Shown here one piece after another: positions 48,999-58,476 of a stretch of 64,000 nt of DNA. Below the pieces are notes generated by a model. The model was not told the origin of the DNA. It ran no database searches and saw only the letters and a program-made list of their open reading frames with translations. The translations under genes and the position numbers were made by a program. The first letter of the stretch is position 1; every line of letters starts with the position of its first letter. This DNA comes from an uncultured Bacteroidales bacterium (lineage in GTDB: Bacteria; Bacteroidota; Bacteroidia; Bacteroidales; Bacteroidaceae), in the NCBI GenBank assembly GCA_902779085.1, contig CACYZY010000010.1, positions 1-64,000 of the forward strand, read 5' to 3'.

Positions 48999-49763
48999 TT
49001 ATAGTATCGTTTCTCCCTCAATAAAGTTATCTAAGTACATAGATTCTCCATCAAAGACAGCATATGTGAAACTGTTGATCCAGTCACCCAAGATTAACAT
49101 GCGGGTGTTGGTGTTGAGCGAGAGATCCAACTCGATATGGCGATGGCCATATATGAAATAGTTTATGCCAGGATGACTTTTCAAGTATTCTTTTGTCCAT
49201 AACACCAAGTGTTCTTTGTCTTCGCCCATATAATCAGGTTCCTTACCATCTTTTCTTTTCATGCGGCTATGTTTGGCCCACTCCAAGCCAAAGGCAACAC
49301 TCCATCGTGGATGAATCATAGAAAAGAGTCTTTGAAGAATGCTACTGTGGAACATGGTGCGTAGAAGTTTGAAAGTTACTGCAGGGTCACCAAGACCATC
49401 ACCATGAGCCAAGTAAAATTCTTTGCCGTAGATTTCCGTAGTTAATGGCTCTTTGTGTAAAATAACGCCACATTCTTTAGGGAGGTAGTCGTTGCACCAT
49501 ATATCATGGTTACCCGTGAAAAAGTGTACCTCAATGCCCATATCCGTCAGTTCTGATAGTTTGCCCAAGAATCGCGTATATCCTTTGGGGACAACAGTCT
49601 TGAACTCATACCAGAAATCAAACATATCACCCATAAGATAGACGGCAGCTGCCTGGTGTTTGATCTTGTCGAGAAAATTAACCAGTCTTCGTTCTTGTGT
49701 GCGGCTATGCTCTATCGCTAATGAGCCTAAGTGGGCATCGGAAAGGAAAAATACCTTTTTCAT
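48999..49763 (-). CDS. lpxH: UDP-2,3-diacylglucosamine diphosphatase
   Basis: Calcineurin-like metallophosphoesterase, 254 residues, converting UDP-2,3-diacylglucosamine to lipid X in lipid A synthesis. Metal ligands: Asp9 and His11 (SDAHLGS), Asp46 (GDMFDFW), Asn85-His86 (GNHD), His120 (AHGDG) and GHRHIE near residue 205. The length is near the family's 240. Same strand as the DUF59 gene, 6 nt away. Confidence 0.9.
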   Translation of the reverse strand: MKKVFFLSDAHLGSLAIEHSRTQERRLVNFLDKIKHQAAAVYLMGDMFDFWYEFKTVVPKGYTRFLGKLSELTDMGIEVHFFTGNHDIWCNDYLPKECGVILHKEPLTTEIYGKEFYLAHGDGLGDPAVTFKLLRTMFHSSILQRLFSMIHPRWSVAFGLEWAKHSRMKRKDGKEPDYMGEDKEHLVLWTKEYLKSHPGINYFIYGHRHIELDLSLNTNTRMLILGDWINSFTYAVFDGESMYLDNFIEGETIL

Positions 49764-49769
49764 ATAATG

Positions 49770-50081
49770 CTACATAAAACCTAATTCCAATTTTGCTTCT
49801 TCCGACATCATGTCCTTATCCCATTCAGGTTCGAACACTAGATTGATAGTGGTGGATTTCACATCTTTGATGGAATTGACCTTCATGCGAATATCTTCAG
49901 CAATGAAATCACCTGCAGGACATGAAGGAGCAGTAAGAGTCATGTCAATAGTCACCTCGCCCTCTTCGTTCACGTCTATCTTATAGATCAAGCCTAAATC
50001 ATAGACATTGACGGGGATCTCAGGATCGTAAACCGTCTTGAGCATCTCCACTATTTTCTCTTCTAATGCGAATGTATCCAT
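49770..50081 (-). CDS. DUF59 metal-sulfur cluster assembly factor (SufT/PaaD-like)
   Basis: 103 residues; iron-sulfur or other metal-cluster maturation. Motifs: TVYDPEIPVNVYDLGLIY and DMTLTAPSCPAGDFIAEDI with the conserved Cys. First gene of its operon; the promoter box is 21 nt upstream. Confidence 0.9.
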   Translation of the reverse strand: MDTFALEEKIVEMLKTVYDPEIPVNVYDLGLIYKIDVNEEGEVTIDMTLTAPSCPAGDFIAEDIRMKVNSIKDVKSTTINLVFEPEWDKDMMSEEAKLELGFM

Positions 50082-50101
50082 ATCCTTTCAAAAATCAACT
50101 G

Positions 50102-50132
50102 CAAAAATAGCACAATTCGTTGAATGGTGCAA
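50102..50132 (-). promoter_or_regulatory. Promoter of the DUF59-lpxH-amylase operon
   Basis: Minus strand: TTG (50130-50132) and TATTTTTG (50102-50109) 20 nt apart, matching the Bacteroidota consensus, inside the 61-nt gap before the gene. Confidence 0.75.
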
Positions 50133-50142
50133 ATCAAAGGGC

Positions 50143-50829
50143 TTATATTAGTCCGTGATCATGAAAACTATAGAAATTGGCGTCAGTAACAATCACATGG
50201 TCTATTAACCTTATGTTCAGCAAATCGCAGGCCTTTTTTATCTTAGTTGTGATATCGATATCTTCTTTACTTGGTTTTAGGCTTCCCGAAGGGTGATTGT
50301 GTACTACAGCAATTTGAGTAGCACGCATGAGGATAGCCTCTCGCATGATAGTTCTTATATCCACCGTCGTTTGGTCGATGCCTCCCTGACTGATGCGAAC
50401 CTTATCAATCACCTTAGCTGCTTGGTTTAGTAGCAATAGCCAAAACTCCTCTTGGGGAATATCACACAATAATGGATGAAAAATGTTATAGATGTCTGTA
50501 GATTCCTTGATTACAGTCCTTTCAATAGATTCCTGCATCGCCCTTCGTTTACCCAACTCCAAAGCTGCCATAATGGTGATGCCTTTGGCTGGTCCTAAAC
50601 CTTTGAATGAAGTAAAATCATTTAGGTTCCATTTGCCGAGAATGTTTAAGTTGTTGTTGCATTGCGACAATACTTTCTGCATCAGTGATACAGCACTGTC
50701 TTCCTTGGTCCCACTACCAATGAGGATAGCAAGTAGTTCAGCGACACTGAGAGCGTTGGCTCCTTTGAGCATCATTTTCTCACGAGGGCGATCTTCTTCT
50801 GCCCAATGATTGATAGATAACTTTTCCAT
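50143..50829 (-). CDS. radC: JAB/MPN-domain protein RadC
   Basis: 228 residues. An N-terminal helix-hairpin-helix region (res 40-90; SFKGLGPAKGI) is followed by a JAMM domain with HNHPSG: His177, His179, Asp190 as metal ligands. Historical DNA-repair name; the real function is uncertain. The gene before it is a glycosyltransferase, 27 nt upstream. Confidence 0.95.
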   Translation of the reverse strand: MEKLSINHWAEEDRPREKMMLKGANALSVAELLAILIGSGTKEDSAVSLMQKVLSQCNNNLNILGKWNLNDFTSFKGLGPAKGITIMAALELGKRRAMQESIERTVIKESTDIYNIFHPLLCDIPQEEFWLLLLNQAAKVIDKVRISQGGIDQTTVDIRTIMREAILMRATQIAVVHNHPSGSLKPSKEDIDITTKIKKACDLLNIRLIDHVIVTDANFYSFHDHGLI

Positions 50830-50856
50830 GTTTGTTATGAATGAATATTAAGTTTT

Positions 50857-51915
50857 TTATTTGTAGAAATTTTTCTTGAAAGCTTCAAATTCGCCTTCCC
50901 GTTTGACACATCGTTTCCACCAAGCCCTTAGGAAACCACTTCCATAGCCCAATAGCTGAATGAATGAGGATGCTATAGCTATGCAGCCGATTTTCAGGTT
51001 CTTATTGCGAATTGTCGCATCGATGAGGATGATTAGCGAGAAGAAAAGCAAAGGAAATAATCCCAATGTAACAAGGATGGGACCTGCAGGGAAATCAATA
51101 TTAATGATACCCAACTGGTTGAGTGTGCCGTAAATTACCCCCAATAATATGGATAGGAGGCAAAAAAACGTGCCAATAGTGAAAAAGGCAGGCAATAGAT
51201 GTACCAACTTGAGTGAATCGGGATATTTTTTGAAGAGATTGATGCGCGCGATACCCGAGTTGTTGACCTGCTTAAAGAACTTCTTCAAGTCTGTGCGACG
51301 CTTGTGATATACCCAAGCCTCACTGAACAAGCAACTCTTGTATCCTCCCTTCACTATGCGGATGCTGAAATCAATGTCCTCGCCAAATCGCATCTTAGAG
51401 AAACCTCCCAAATGGTTGGCCACCTCGCGAAGGATGCCCATATTAAAACTGCGAGGATAGAACTTATCCATCTTCTGCTTGCCCCCACGAATGCCTCCTG
51501 TAGTAAAAAAGGAAGTCATCGAGTAGTTGATGGCTTTTTGTACGTCAGTAAAGGAATCGTGAGCTTTGTCTGGTCCTCCAAAAGCATCGGCACGAGTTTC
51601 TTCCAACGCTTTTTCAACAGTTTGGAAATATCCAGATGGAATAATACAGTCGGAATCGAAGAAGATGATATATTCACCATTAGCCTGTTTGATACCATAA
51701 TTTCGAGCCCCTGCAGGACCAGAATTCTCAATAAAGAAATAATGGATTTGGAGTTTTCCCTTGTATTTGTCCACAATCTCCTTGCAGGGTTGGGTAGAAC
51801 CGTCTTCAACGATAATAGTCTCAAAGTCTGTTGAGTTTTGCTCAGTAAGACTTTGCAGCAATTCATCCACCTCATCAGGGCGATTGTATACAGGAACAAT
51901 GACAGAGAATCTCAT
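50857..51915 (-). CDS. GT2 family glycosyltransferase with C-terminal membrane segments
   Basis: 352 residues. GT-A domain: SVIVPVYNRPDEVDELLQSL, GPAGARNYG and DSDCIIP (DxD-type site), FGEDIDFSIRI; then two or three hydrophobic segments (about 230-320). Membrane-bound sugar transfer to polysaccharide or lipid; acceptor unknown. Confidence 0.9.
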   Translation of the reverse strand: MRFSVIVPVYNRPDEVDELLQSLTEQNSTDFETIIVEDGSTQPCKEIVDKYKGKLQIHYFFIENSGPAGARNYGIKQANGEYIIFFDSDCIIPSGYFQTVEKALEETRADAFGGPDKAHDSFTDVQKAINYSMTSFFTTGGIRGGKQKMDKFYPRSFNMGILREVANHLGGFSKMRFGEDIDFSIRIVKGGYKSCLFSEAWVYHKRRTDLKKFFKQVNNSGIARINLFKKYPDSLKLVHLLPAFFTIGTFFCLLSILLGVIYGTLNQLGIINIDFPAGPILVTLGLFPLLFFSLIILIDATIRNKNLKIGCIAIASSFIQLLGYGSGFLRAWWKRCVKREGEFEAFKKNFYK

Positions 51916-51939
51916 CGCAACTTCACCTCTTTAGATAGT

Positions 51940-51976
51940 AAGACTGCTCCTATGCTTGGCACAAGGGAGCAGTCTT
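51940..51976 (-). terminator. Hairpin after efp
   Basis: AAGACTGCTCC (51940-51950) pairs with GGAGCAGTCTT (51966-51976), perfect 11-bp stem with 15-nt loop. The minus-strand tail is only weakly T-rich. Confidence 0.6.
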
Positions 51977-51997
51977 AATGTTCTTTCTATCAGTTTC

Positions 51998-52567
51998 TTA
52001 CTTAACGTTTACACGACTTACGTAAGAACCATCGCGAGTGTCAATTTCAATGGTGTCACCCTCATTGATGAACAAAGGAACACGTACTTCGGCACCACTC
52101 TCAACGGTAGCTGGTTTCAAGGTGTTAGTAGCAGTATCGCCCTTCAGTCCTGGCTCAGTGTAGGTAATCTTCATCTGAACCTTTACAGGAACATCAGCAT
52201 AGAGAATGGTTTCTGTAGATGCGTCAGAAACTACATCAACAACCATACCTTCCAACAGGAAGTCAACGCCATTGATGATTTCCTTAGCAATAGGCAACTG
52301 ATCATAAGTCTCCTGGTTCATGAAGATGAAATCTTCACCTTCTTTATAAAGATATTGATAAGGACGGCGCTCTACGCGTACGTCTTCCAATTTCTCACCG
52401 ATGTTGAAACGGCGTTCCAGTACATAGCCACTCACCACGTCTTTCAGCTTGGTGCGCATGAATGTGTTACCCTTACCTGGCTTTACGTGCAGGAAGTCAA
52501 TGCAGAAATACAATTTGCCATCCATGCGGATAGCGGTACCGATTTTAATGTCTTGGGCATTAATCAT
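51998..52567 (-). CDS. efp: Elongation factor P
   Basis: 189 residues, three beta-barrel domains; relieves stalling at polyproline. Lys32 lies in the loop PGKGN, the position modified in EF-P of other bacteria; which modification exists here is unknown. Its promoter is divergent from that of rpmH. Confidence 0.96.
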   Translation of the reverse strand: MINAQDIKIGTAIRMDGKLYFCIDFLHVKPGKGNTFMRTKLKDVVSGYVLERRFNIGEKLEDVRVERRPYQYLYKEGEDFIFMNQETYDQLPIAKEIINGVDFLLEGMVVDVVSDASTETILYADVPVKVQMKITYTEPGLKGDTATNTLKPATVESGAEVRVPLFINEGDTIEIDTRDGSYVSRVNVK

Positions 52568-52616
52568 ACTCGTTTGTTTTTATAGTTTTTATTCAAATTT
52601 GCTTGATTTTGCGCTG

Positions 52617-52647
52617 CAAAGTTAGTGGAAATTGATAAAAAACACAA
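52617..52647 (-). promoter_or_regulatory. Promoter of efp
   Basis: Minus strand: TTG (52645-52647) and TAACTTTG (52617-52624), 20 nt apart. Confidence 0.8.
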
Positions 52648-52675
52648 AAAGTTTCGATATAAAAAGATTTATCTC

Positions 52676-52706
52676 TTGCTTATTTTAGAAAAAGTATCTA
52701 ATTTTG
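52676..52706 (+). promoter_or_regulatory. Promoter of rpmH
   Basis: TTG (52676-52678) and TAATTTTG (52699-52706), 20 nt apart; start codon 45 nt downstream. Confidence 0.8.
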
Positions 52707-52751
52707 CAGCCCGATTGTGATTAAAATAATAACGTAAAAACATAAAGAGCA

Positions 52752-52913
52752 ATGAAAAGAACATTCCAACCTTCTAACAGGAAGAGAAAGAACAAGCACG
52801 GTTTCCGTGAAAGAATGGCTACCGCTAATGGTCGCAGAGTGCTGGCTTCAAGACGTGCTAAGGGTCGCAAGAAACTCACCGTTTCTGACGAGTACAATGG
52901 CGTGAAGGCATAA
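52752..52913 (+). CDS. rpmH: 50S ribosomal protein L34
   Basis: 53 residues, very basic: [18 protein letters not shown], then [20 protein letters not shown], the standard L34 signature, plus a short extension ending DEYNGVKA. It has its own promoter and terminator, and is not next to rnpA as in many other bacteria. Confidence 0.95.
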   Translation: MKRTFQPSNRKRKNKHGFRERMATANGRRVLASRRAKGRKKLTVSDEYNGVKA

Positions 52914-52937
52914 TTTCAAGCCTGAACTGAGAAATAG

Positions 52938-52968
52938 AGCCGCAAGACTTTCAGTCTGCGGCTTTTTT
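52938..52968 (+). terminator. Rho-independent terminator of rpmH
   Basis: AGCCGC...GCGGCT stem (52938-52943 with 52958-52963), continued by A-T and the GACT/AGTC pairs around one bulged A, 3-nt loop, followed by six T. Confidence 0.85.
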
Positions 52969-53017
52969 CGTGCCTTTTTATTGATAGCTTTAGATAAAAT
53001 CAGTAGGTTTTTTCTTA

Positions 53018-53085
53018 GGTAGTACTAAACCTCCAGCTTACTAGAACTAAACGGTGCGTTTACTAGAACTAAACGACCAGTTTAC
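53018..53085. repeat. 22-nt tandem repeat (three degenerate units)
   Basis: ACTAGAACTAAACG occurs at 53040-53053 and 53062-53075; a degenerate copy at 53018-53031 shares TAG and ACTAAAC. The period is 22 nt. Confidence 0.7.
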
Positions 53086-53123
53086 CTGTCGTAAATATAC
53101 AGCCTTATCAATAAGCTTTTCCC

Positions 53124-53151
53124 ACCTTATTATATATATGCGCGCGTAATA
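53124..53151. repeat. AT-rich element with alternating CG core, copy 2
   Basis: ACCTTATTATATATATGCGCGCGTAAT parallels 19089-19119: same ACCTTATT start, alternating TA run and GCGCGCGTA core. Confidence 0.65.
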
Positions 53152-53253
53152 CTTTCTTCATGTCGGCATGGCCATCAATGAGTATGGAATGCCGATAAAT
53201 AACTCTCCAATCCCCGTTCTCAGAAAATTTTAGAAAAAATTAATAATTCCGCA

Positions 53254-53283
53254 TTGTTGTTTCAAAGATTATTCGTATCTTTG
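53254..53283 (+). promoter_or_regulatory. Promoter of the rpsL operon
   Basis: TTG (53254-53256) and TATCTTTG (53276-53283), 19 nt apart, 60 nt before rpsL. Confidence 0.8.
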
Positions 53284-53343
53284 CAGCCCAAAATGTATAG
53301 TTTTGAATTTAATTAAAATAATAATATATAAAAAACAAGTAAA

Positions 53344-53730
53344 ATGCCTACAATTCAGCAATTAGTAAGAAAGGGCCGTCAGGTGCTGGATGACAAGAGT
53401 AAGTCACCAGCATTGGATTCATGCCCTCAGAGAAGAGGCGTTTGCGTGAGAGTTTATACAACTACTCCCAAAAAGCCTAATTCAGCTATGCGTAAAGTAG
53501 CTCGTGTTCGTTTGACTAATGGTAAAGAGGTTAACTCTTATATCCCAGGTGAAGGTCACAACTTGCAGGAGCACTCAATCGTTTTGGTACGTGGTGGCCG
53601 TGTAAAGGACCTGCCAGGTGTACGCTATCACATCGTTCGTGGTACTTTGGATACCGCAGGTGTAGCTAGCCGCACTCAGCGTCGTTCTAAGTATGGTGCT
53701 AAGAGACCTAAAGCTGCTAAGAAGAAATAA
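53344..53730 (+). CDS. rpsL: 30S ribosomal protein S12
   Basis: 128 residues; decoding-centre protein. [18 protein letters not shown] and the [11 protein letters not shown] loop are present; Lys at the usual streptomycin-related positions (PKKPNSA) is wild type. Confidence 0.97.
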   Translation: MPTIQQLVRKGRQVLDDKSKSPALDSCPQRRGVCVRVYTTTPKKPNSAMRKVARVRLTNGKEVNSYIPGEGHNLQEHSIVLVRGGRVKDLPGVRYHIVRGTLDTAGVASRTQRRSKYGAKRPKAAKKK

Positions 53731-53807
53731 ACCTCTTCTAAAGATTTAAAAAACAAAAGTATTAATTTCGTTTTTTAGTTATTGGATGCATTAAAGGTTG
53801 AGTAAAT

Positions 53808-53823
53808 ATCTCCAGTGGGAGAT
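53808..53823 (+). promoter_or_regulatory. Hairpin in the rpsL-rpsG gap (possible ribosomal-protein leader)
   Basis: ATCTCC-agtg-GGAGAT, in the 149-nt gap before rpsG. Its position would suit feedback control by S7, but the structure is short and this is inference. Confidence 0.3.
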
Positions 53824-53879
53824 GTTGAAGAAGACAGAAGCAAACAACCAAGAACAAAAAAACTAAAGGTTTTTAAAAA

Positions 53880-54356
53880 ATGAGAAAAGCAAAACCAAAG
53901 AAACGCCAGATCCTCCCGGATCCAGTTTATGGCGATGTGAAAGTTTCCAAGTTCGTTAACCATCTTATGTACGATGGCAAGAAGAACACTTCTTATGAAA
54001 TCTTCTATGCTGCATTGGAAACAGTTGGTAAGAAACTGCAGAGCGAAGAGAAGTCTGCTCTCGAAATCTGGAAGAAAGCTCTCGACAACATTACTCCTCA
54101 GGTAGAGGTAAAGTCACGCCGTATCGGTGGTGCTACTTTCCAAGTACCTACAGAAATCCGTCCTGATCGTAAGGAATCAATTTCTATGAAGAACATGATC
54201 TCATTCGCGCGTAAGCGTGGTGGTAAGGGTATGGCTGATAAGCTGGCTGCTGAGATTATGGATGCTTACAATGAGCAGGGTGGTGCTTTCAAACGTAAAG
54301 AGGATATGCATCGTATGGCTGAGGCTAACCGTGCATTCGCACACTTCAGATTCTAA
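53880..54356 (+). CDS. rpsG: 30S ribosomal protein S7
   Basis: 158 residues; nucleates the 30S head. [35 protein letters not shown] and [18 protein letters not shown] are family motifs. The open reading frame is complete. Confidence 0.97.
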   Translation: MRKAKPKKRQILPDPVYGDVKVSKFVNHLMYDGKKNTSYEIFYAALETVGKKLQSEEKSALEIWKKALDNITPQVEVKSRRIGGATFQVPTEIRPDRKESISMKNMISFARKRGGKGMADKLAAEIMDAYNEQGGAFKRKEDMHRMAEANRAFAHFRF

Positions 54357-54359
54357 TAA

Positions 54360-54381
54360 TAGGTTTTTAATAGGTTTTTAA
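54360..54381. repeat. 11-nt tandem duplication before fusA
   Basis: TAGGTTTTTAA occurs twice without a gap (54360-54370 and 54371-54381) between rpsG and fusA. Confidence 0.6.
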
Positions 54382-54391
54382 GATAACAAGA

Positions 54392-56512
54392 ATGTCAAAA
54401 CAAGACTTACACTTGACGAGGAATATCGGTATCATGGCGCACATCGATGCTGGTAAGACCACTACGTCAGAACGAATATTGTTTTATACTGGTATGACTC
54501 ACAAGATTGGTGAGGTACATGACGGTGCTGCTACTATGGACTGGATGGTTCAGGAGCAGGAGCGTGGTATCACCATCACATCTGCAGCTACCACTTGCCG
54601 TTGGAAATGGAACGACAACACGTATAAAATCAATTTGATTGACACTCCGGGACACGTTGACTTCACAGCTGAGGTTGAGCGTTCTCTGCGTGTCTTGGAT
54701 GGCGCTGTGGCTACTTACTGTGCAGTAGGTGGTGTAGAGCCACAGAGTGAAACCGTATGGCGTCAAGCAGATAAATATAACGTTCCTCGTATTGCTTATG
54801 TTAATAAGATGGACCGTTCTGGTGCAGACTTTTTCGAAGTGATGCGTCAGATGAAGGACATCCTGGGCGCTAATCCTGTCCCAGTGATGATTCCTATCGG
54901 TGCAGAGGAAAATTTCAAGGGTGTAGTTGACTTGATCAAGATGAAGGCCATCTTCTGGCATGATGAGACCATGGGTGCTGAATATTCTGTTGAAGATATT
55001 CCTGCTAACTTGGTAGATGAGGCAGAAGAATATCGTGCTAAATTGGTTGAGGCTGCTGCTGAGTATGATGATGCTTTGATGGAGAAATTCTTCGACGATC
55101 CTTCTACCATCACTGAGGAAGAGTTGATTGCAGCTGTTCGCAAGGCAACCCTGAGCATGTCAATCGTTCCTATGTGCTGTGGCTCTTCATTCAAGAATAA
55201 GGGCGTACAGACATTGCTGAACTATGTATGTGCTTTCTTGCCTTCTCCTCTTGATACTCCAAACATCGAGGGTACTAATCCATCAACAGGTGAAGCTGAA
55301 GAGCGTAAGCCTTCTGAAGATGAGAAGACATCTGCTTTGGCATTTAAGATTGCTACTGATCCTTATGTAGGTCGTCTGACTTACATCCGCGTTTATTCAG
55401 GTAGTGTGGTATCTGGTTCTTATGCATACAACACCCGTTCTGGCAAGAAGGAGCGTATCAGCCGTCTGTTCCAGATGTTCTCTAACCACCAGAATCCTGT
55501 AGAAGAGATTTCTGCTGGTGACATCGGTGCTGCAGTAGGTCTGAAAGATATCCGTACTGGTGACACCCTCTGCGATGAGGATGCTCCAATCGTATTGGAG
55601 TCTATGGACTTCCCAGATCCAGTGATTGGTATCGCAGTTGAGCCAAAGACTCAGAAGGATATGGAGAAACTCTCTAATGGCTTGGCTAAGCTGGCAGAAG
55701 AGGATCCTACTTTCACAGTACATACTGATGAGCAAAGCGGTCAGACCGTAATCTCTGGCATGGGTGAGTTGCACCTCGATATCATTATTGACCGTCTGAA
55801 GCGTGAGTTCAAGGTTGAGTGCAATCAGGGTAAGCCTCAGGTTAACTATAAGGAAGCTATTACCAAGACCGTTAACCACCGTGAGGTTTATAAGAAACAG
55901 TCTGGTGGACGTGGTAAGTTTGCTGACATTATTGTTAATATTGGTCCTGTTGACCCAGATTTCACCCAGGGTGGTTTGCAGTTTGTGAACTCTGTAACTG
56001 GTGGTAACATTCCAAAGGAATACATCCCAGCTGTTCAGAAGGGCTTTGAGACTGCTATGAAGAGTGGTGTACTTGGTGGTTATCCTATGGATTCAATGAA
56101 GGTAGACCTGCTCGATGGCTCTTTCCATCCAGTAGACTCTGACCAGTTATCATTCGAGATCTGCGCCATTCAGGCTTACAAGACCGCTGCTTCTAAGGCA
56201 GGTCCTGTGCTGATGGAGCCAATCATGAAACTTGATGTGGTTACTCCTGAAGAGTACATGGGTGATGTGATTGGTGACCTGAACAAGCGTCGTGGTCAGG
56301 TAGAAGGTATGGAAAGCACTCGTTCAGGTGCTCGTATCGTAAAGGCTATGGTGCCATTGGCAGAAATGTTTGGCTATGTAACAGCGTTGCGTACCATCAC
56401 TTCTGGTCGTGCTACCTCAACCATGAGCTATGACCATCATGCAGCTGTTTCTACTTCAATTGCCAAGACTGTGCTTGAAGAAGTAGGTGGCCGCATGGAT
56501 TTATTAAAGTAA
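54392..56512 (+). CDS. fusA: Elongation factor G
   Basis: 706 residues; translocase GTPase. G1 AHIDAGKT, G3 DTPGHVD, G4 NKMD, and the complete five domains through the C-terminal [12 protein letters not shown]. All G motifs are intact, unlike in the tuf gene of this window. Confidence 0.97.
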   Translation: MSKQDLHLTRNIGIMAHIDAGKTTTSERILFYTGMTHKIGEVHDGAATMDWMVQEQERGITITSAATTCRWKWNDNTYKINLIDTPGHVDFTAEVERSLRVLDGAVATYCAVGGVEPQSETVWRQADKYNVPRIAYVNKMDRSGADFFEVMRQMKDILGANPVPVMIPIGAEENFKGVVDLIKMKAIFWHDETMGAEYSVEDIPANLVDEAEEYRAKLVEAAAEYDDALMEKFFDDPSTITEEELIAAVRKATLSMSIVPMCCGSSFKNKGVQTLLNYVCAFLPSPLDTPNIEGTNPSTGEAEERKPSEDEKTSALAFKIATDPYVGRLTYIRVYSGSVVSGSYAYNTRSGKKERISRLFQMFSNHQNPVEEISAGDIGAAVGLKDIRTGDTLCDEDAPIVLESMDFPDPVIGIAVEPKTQKDMEKLSNGLAKLAEEDPTFTVHTDEQSGQTVISGMGELHLDIIIDRLKREFKVECNQGKPQVNYKEAITKTVNHREVYKKQSGGRGKFADIIVNIGPVDPDFTQGGLQFVNSVTGGNIPKEYIPAVQKGFETAMKSGVLGGYPMDSMKVDLLDGSFHPVDSDQLSFEICAIQAYKTAASKAGPVLMEPIMKLDVVTPEEYMGDVIGDLNKRRGQVEGMESTRSGARIVKAMVPLAEMFGYVTALRTITSGRATSTMSYDHHAAVSTSIAKTVLEEVGGRMDLLK

Positions 56513-56517
56513 AAACG

Positions 56518-56558
56518 AAAGACCTTGGGTTAGTGAATGACTCTTAACCCAAGGCTTT
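56518..56558 (+). terminator. Hairpin between fusA and rpsJ (attenuator)
   Basis: CCTTGGGTTA (56523-56532) pairs with TAACCCAAGG (56545-56554), perfect 10 bp, 12-nt loop, extended by AAAG/CTTT past a bulge. No long T-run. It may partly separate the str and S10 transcripts. Confidence 0.55.
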
Positions 56559-56593
56559 CCAAATGAATAATTAACATTAATATTTAAAGAAAA

Positions 56594-56899
56594 ATGAGTC
56601 AAAAAATCAGAATTAAACTGAAATCCTACGATCACAGCTTGGTAGACAAGTCAGCTGCAAGCATCGTAAAGACTGTAAAGTCAACTGGAGCTATTGTCAG
56701 TGGTCCTATTCCATTGCCAACACACAAGAAGATTTTCACAGTTAACCGTTCAACCTTTGTTAACAAGAAGGCTCGTGAACAATTCGAGCTCTCTTCTTAC
56801 AAGCGTCTGATCGATATTTACAGCTCTACAGCTAAGACAATTGATGAGTTGATGAAATTAGAGTTGCCGAGCGGTGTTGAAGTAGAAATCAAAGTGTAA
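56594..56899 (+). CDS. rpsJ: 30S ribosomal protein S10
   Basis: 101 residues; also the NusG/NusB partner. [17 protein letters not shown] and [17 protein letters not shown] are diagnostic. First gene of the S10 operon. Confidence 0.97.
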   Translation: MSQKIRIKLKSYDHSLVDKSAASIVKTVKSTGAIVSGPIPLPTHKKIFTVNRSTFVNKKAREQFELSSYKRLIDIYSSTAKTIDELMKLELPSGVEVEIKV

Positions 56900-56918
56900 T
56901 TTTTAATTATTAAGTGAA

Positions 56919-57536
56919 ATGCCAGGATTATTAGGAAAGAAAATCGGAATGACATCCGTATTCAGTGCCGATGGTAAGAATGTACCATGCACTGTTATCG
57001 AAGCAGGTCCTTGTGTTGTTACTCAGGTTAAGACTGTTGAGTCTGATGGTTACGAAGCAGTTCAGCTCGGCTTCCAGGAGAAGAAGGAGAAGAACACTAC
57101 CAAGCAGATGATGGGTCACTTTAAGAAAGCCGGCGTAACACCAAAGAGACACTTGGCTGAGTTCAAGAATTTTGAAACCCAATTGAATTTGGGTGATACT
57201 GTAAACGTAGAGCTGTTTAATGACGCTGCTTTCGTTGACGTAATCGGAACCTCTAAAGGTAAGGGTTTCCAAGGCGTTGTGAAGAGACATCATTTCGGTG
57301 GTGTAGGTCAGCAGACTCATGGTCAGCACAACCGTGGTCGTAAGCCAGGTTCAATCGGTGCTTGCTCTTACCCTGCAAAGGTGTTCAAGGGTATGCGTAT
57401 GGGCGGCCAGATGGGTGGCAACCGTGTAACGGTTCAGAACTTGCAAATTTTAAAGGTAATTGCGGAACACAATCTGCTCTTGGTTAAGGGCTCTGTTCCA
57501 GGTTGCAAAAATTCAATCGTTTTAATTGAGAAATAA
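56919..57536 (+). CDS. rplC: 50S ribosomal protein L3
   Basis: 205 residues. [15 protein letters not shown] at the start and [20 protein letters not shown], the loop reaching the peptidyl-transferase centre. Its stop codon overlaps the rplD ATG by 1 nt (TAATG). Confidence 0.97.
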   Translation: MPGLLGKKIGMTSVFSADGKNVPCTVIEAGPCVVTQVKTVESDGYEAVQLGFQEKKEKNTTKQMMGHFKKAGVTPKRHLAEFKNFETQLNLGDTVNVELFNDAAFVDVIGTSKGKGFQGVVKRHHFGGVGQQTHGQHNRGRKPGSIGACSYPAKVFKGMRMGGQMGGNRVTVQNLQILKVIAEHNLLLVKGSVPGCKNSIVLIEK

Positions 57537-58174
57537 TGGAAGTTAGCGTTTACAATATTAAAGGTGAAGACACCGGAAGAAAGATTACGTTAAACGAATC
57601 TATCTTTGGAATTGAGCCCAATGACCATGCAATCTATCTGGACGTAAAGCAGTTTTTGGCTAACAAGCGTCAGGGAACTGCCAAGTCAAAGGAAAGAAGC
57701 GAAATCAGTGGCTCTACTCGTAAATTAGGTCGTCAGAAAGGTGGTGGCGGTGCTCGCCACGGTGATATCAACTCTCCAGTTATGGTGGGTGGTGGCCGCG
57801 TGTTTGGTCCTAAACCAAGAGATTATTCTTTCAAGTTGAATAAGAAAGTTAAGCAGTTGGCTCGTAAGTCAGCCCTCTCTTATAAGGCTCTGAATGGTGG
57901 CTTGATGGTAGTTGAGGACTTCTCTTTTGAAGCTCCTAAGACTAAGGAATTCGTAGCTATGTTAAATAATCTTAAAGTTTCTGACAAGAAGCTACTGTTA
58001 GTATTACCCGAAGCTAATAAAAACGTATATTTGTCGGCTCGTAACTTGCAGCGTGCCAAGGTACAGACTGTTTCTGGCGTTAATACCTATCGTGTATTGG
58101 ATGCCGGAGTAGTTATGTTTACTGAAAAAGCACTTTCAGCAATCGACGAATTATTAGATAAAAAGGAGGCTTAA
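57536..58174 (+). CDS. rplD: 50S ribosomal protein L4
   Basis: 212 residues; exit-tunnel loop with [19 protein letters not shown]. In E. coli L4 represses this operon; whether this holds here is not shown. The rplW SD lies inside its 3' end. Confidence 0.97.
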   Translation: MEVSVYNIKGEDTGRKITLNESIFGIEPNDHAIYLDVKQFLANKRQGTAKSKERSEISGSTRKLGRQKGGGGARHGDINSPVMVGGGRVFGPKPRDYSFKLNKKVKQLARKSALSYKALNGGLMVVEDFSFEAPKTKEFVAMLNNLKVSDKKLLLVLPEANKNVYLSARNLQRAKVQTVSGVNTYRVLDAGVVMFTEKALSAIDELLDKKEA

Positions 58175-58177
58175 AGA

Positions 58178-58471
58178 ATGGCAGTTATTATTAAACCATT
58201 GGTAACAGAGAAGATGACAGCGATGACCGAGAAGATGCCTAATCGTTTCGGTTTCATTGTTCGTCCTGATGCTAATAAATTGGAGATTAAGCATGAAGTT
58301 GAGGCACTTTACAATGTAAAGGTTGTTGATGTGAATACGATGAAATATCAGGGTAAGAGCAAGAGCCGCTATACCCGCAGTGGTCTTTTGAAGGGCCGTA
58401 CCAATGCTTTCAAGAAAGCAGTGGTTACCTTGAAAGATGGTGATACTATAGATTTTTATAGCAATATTTAA
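58178..58471 (+). CDS. rplW: 50S ribosomal protein L23
   Basis: 97 residues; docking site at the tunnel exit. [12 protein letters not shown] and [17 protein letters not shown] match. A clear SD (AAGGAGG, 58163-58169) lies 8 nt before the ATG. Confidence 0.96.
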   Translation: MAVIIKPLVTEKMTAMTEKMPNRFGFIVRPDANKLEIKHEVEALYNVKVVDVNTMKYQGKSKSRYTRSGLLKGRTNAFKKAVVTLKDGDTIDFYSNI

Positions 58472-58476
58472 TTAAA

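Larger units (their letters stand above)
52914..53343 (+). other. 430-nt intergenic region with terminator, repeats and rpsL promoter
   Basis: No gene is seen between rpmH and rpsL. In order it holds the rpmH terminator, a 22-nt tandem repeat, an AT/CG element and the rpsL promoter. Confidence 0.8.

Noticed and set aside
53018-53085. Short CRISPR array
   Set aside because: The units are only 22 nt apart with 14-nt cores and 8-nt gaps; there are three degenerate units, no spacer-sized intervals and no cas genes in the window.
54467-54961. Long antisense open frame inside fusA
   Set aside because: It mirrors a highly conserved gene, has no family resemblance, no promoter box, and is a codon-bias shadow. 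The same holds for other antisense frames in rpoB, rpoC and rplP.
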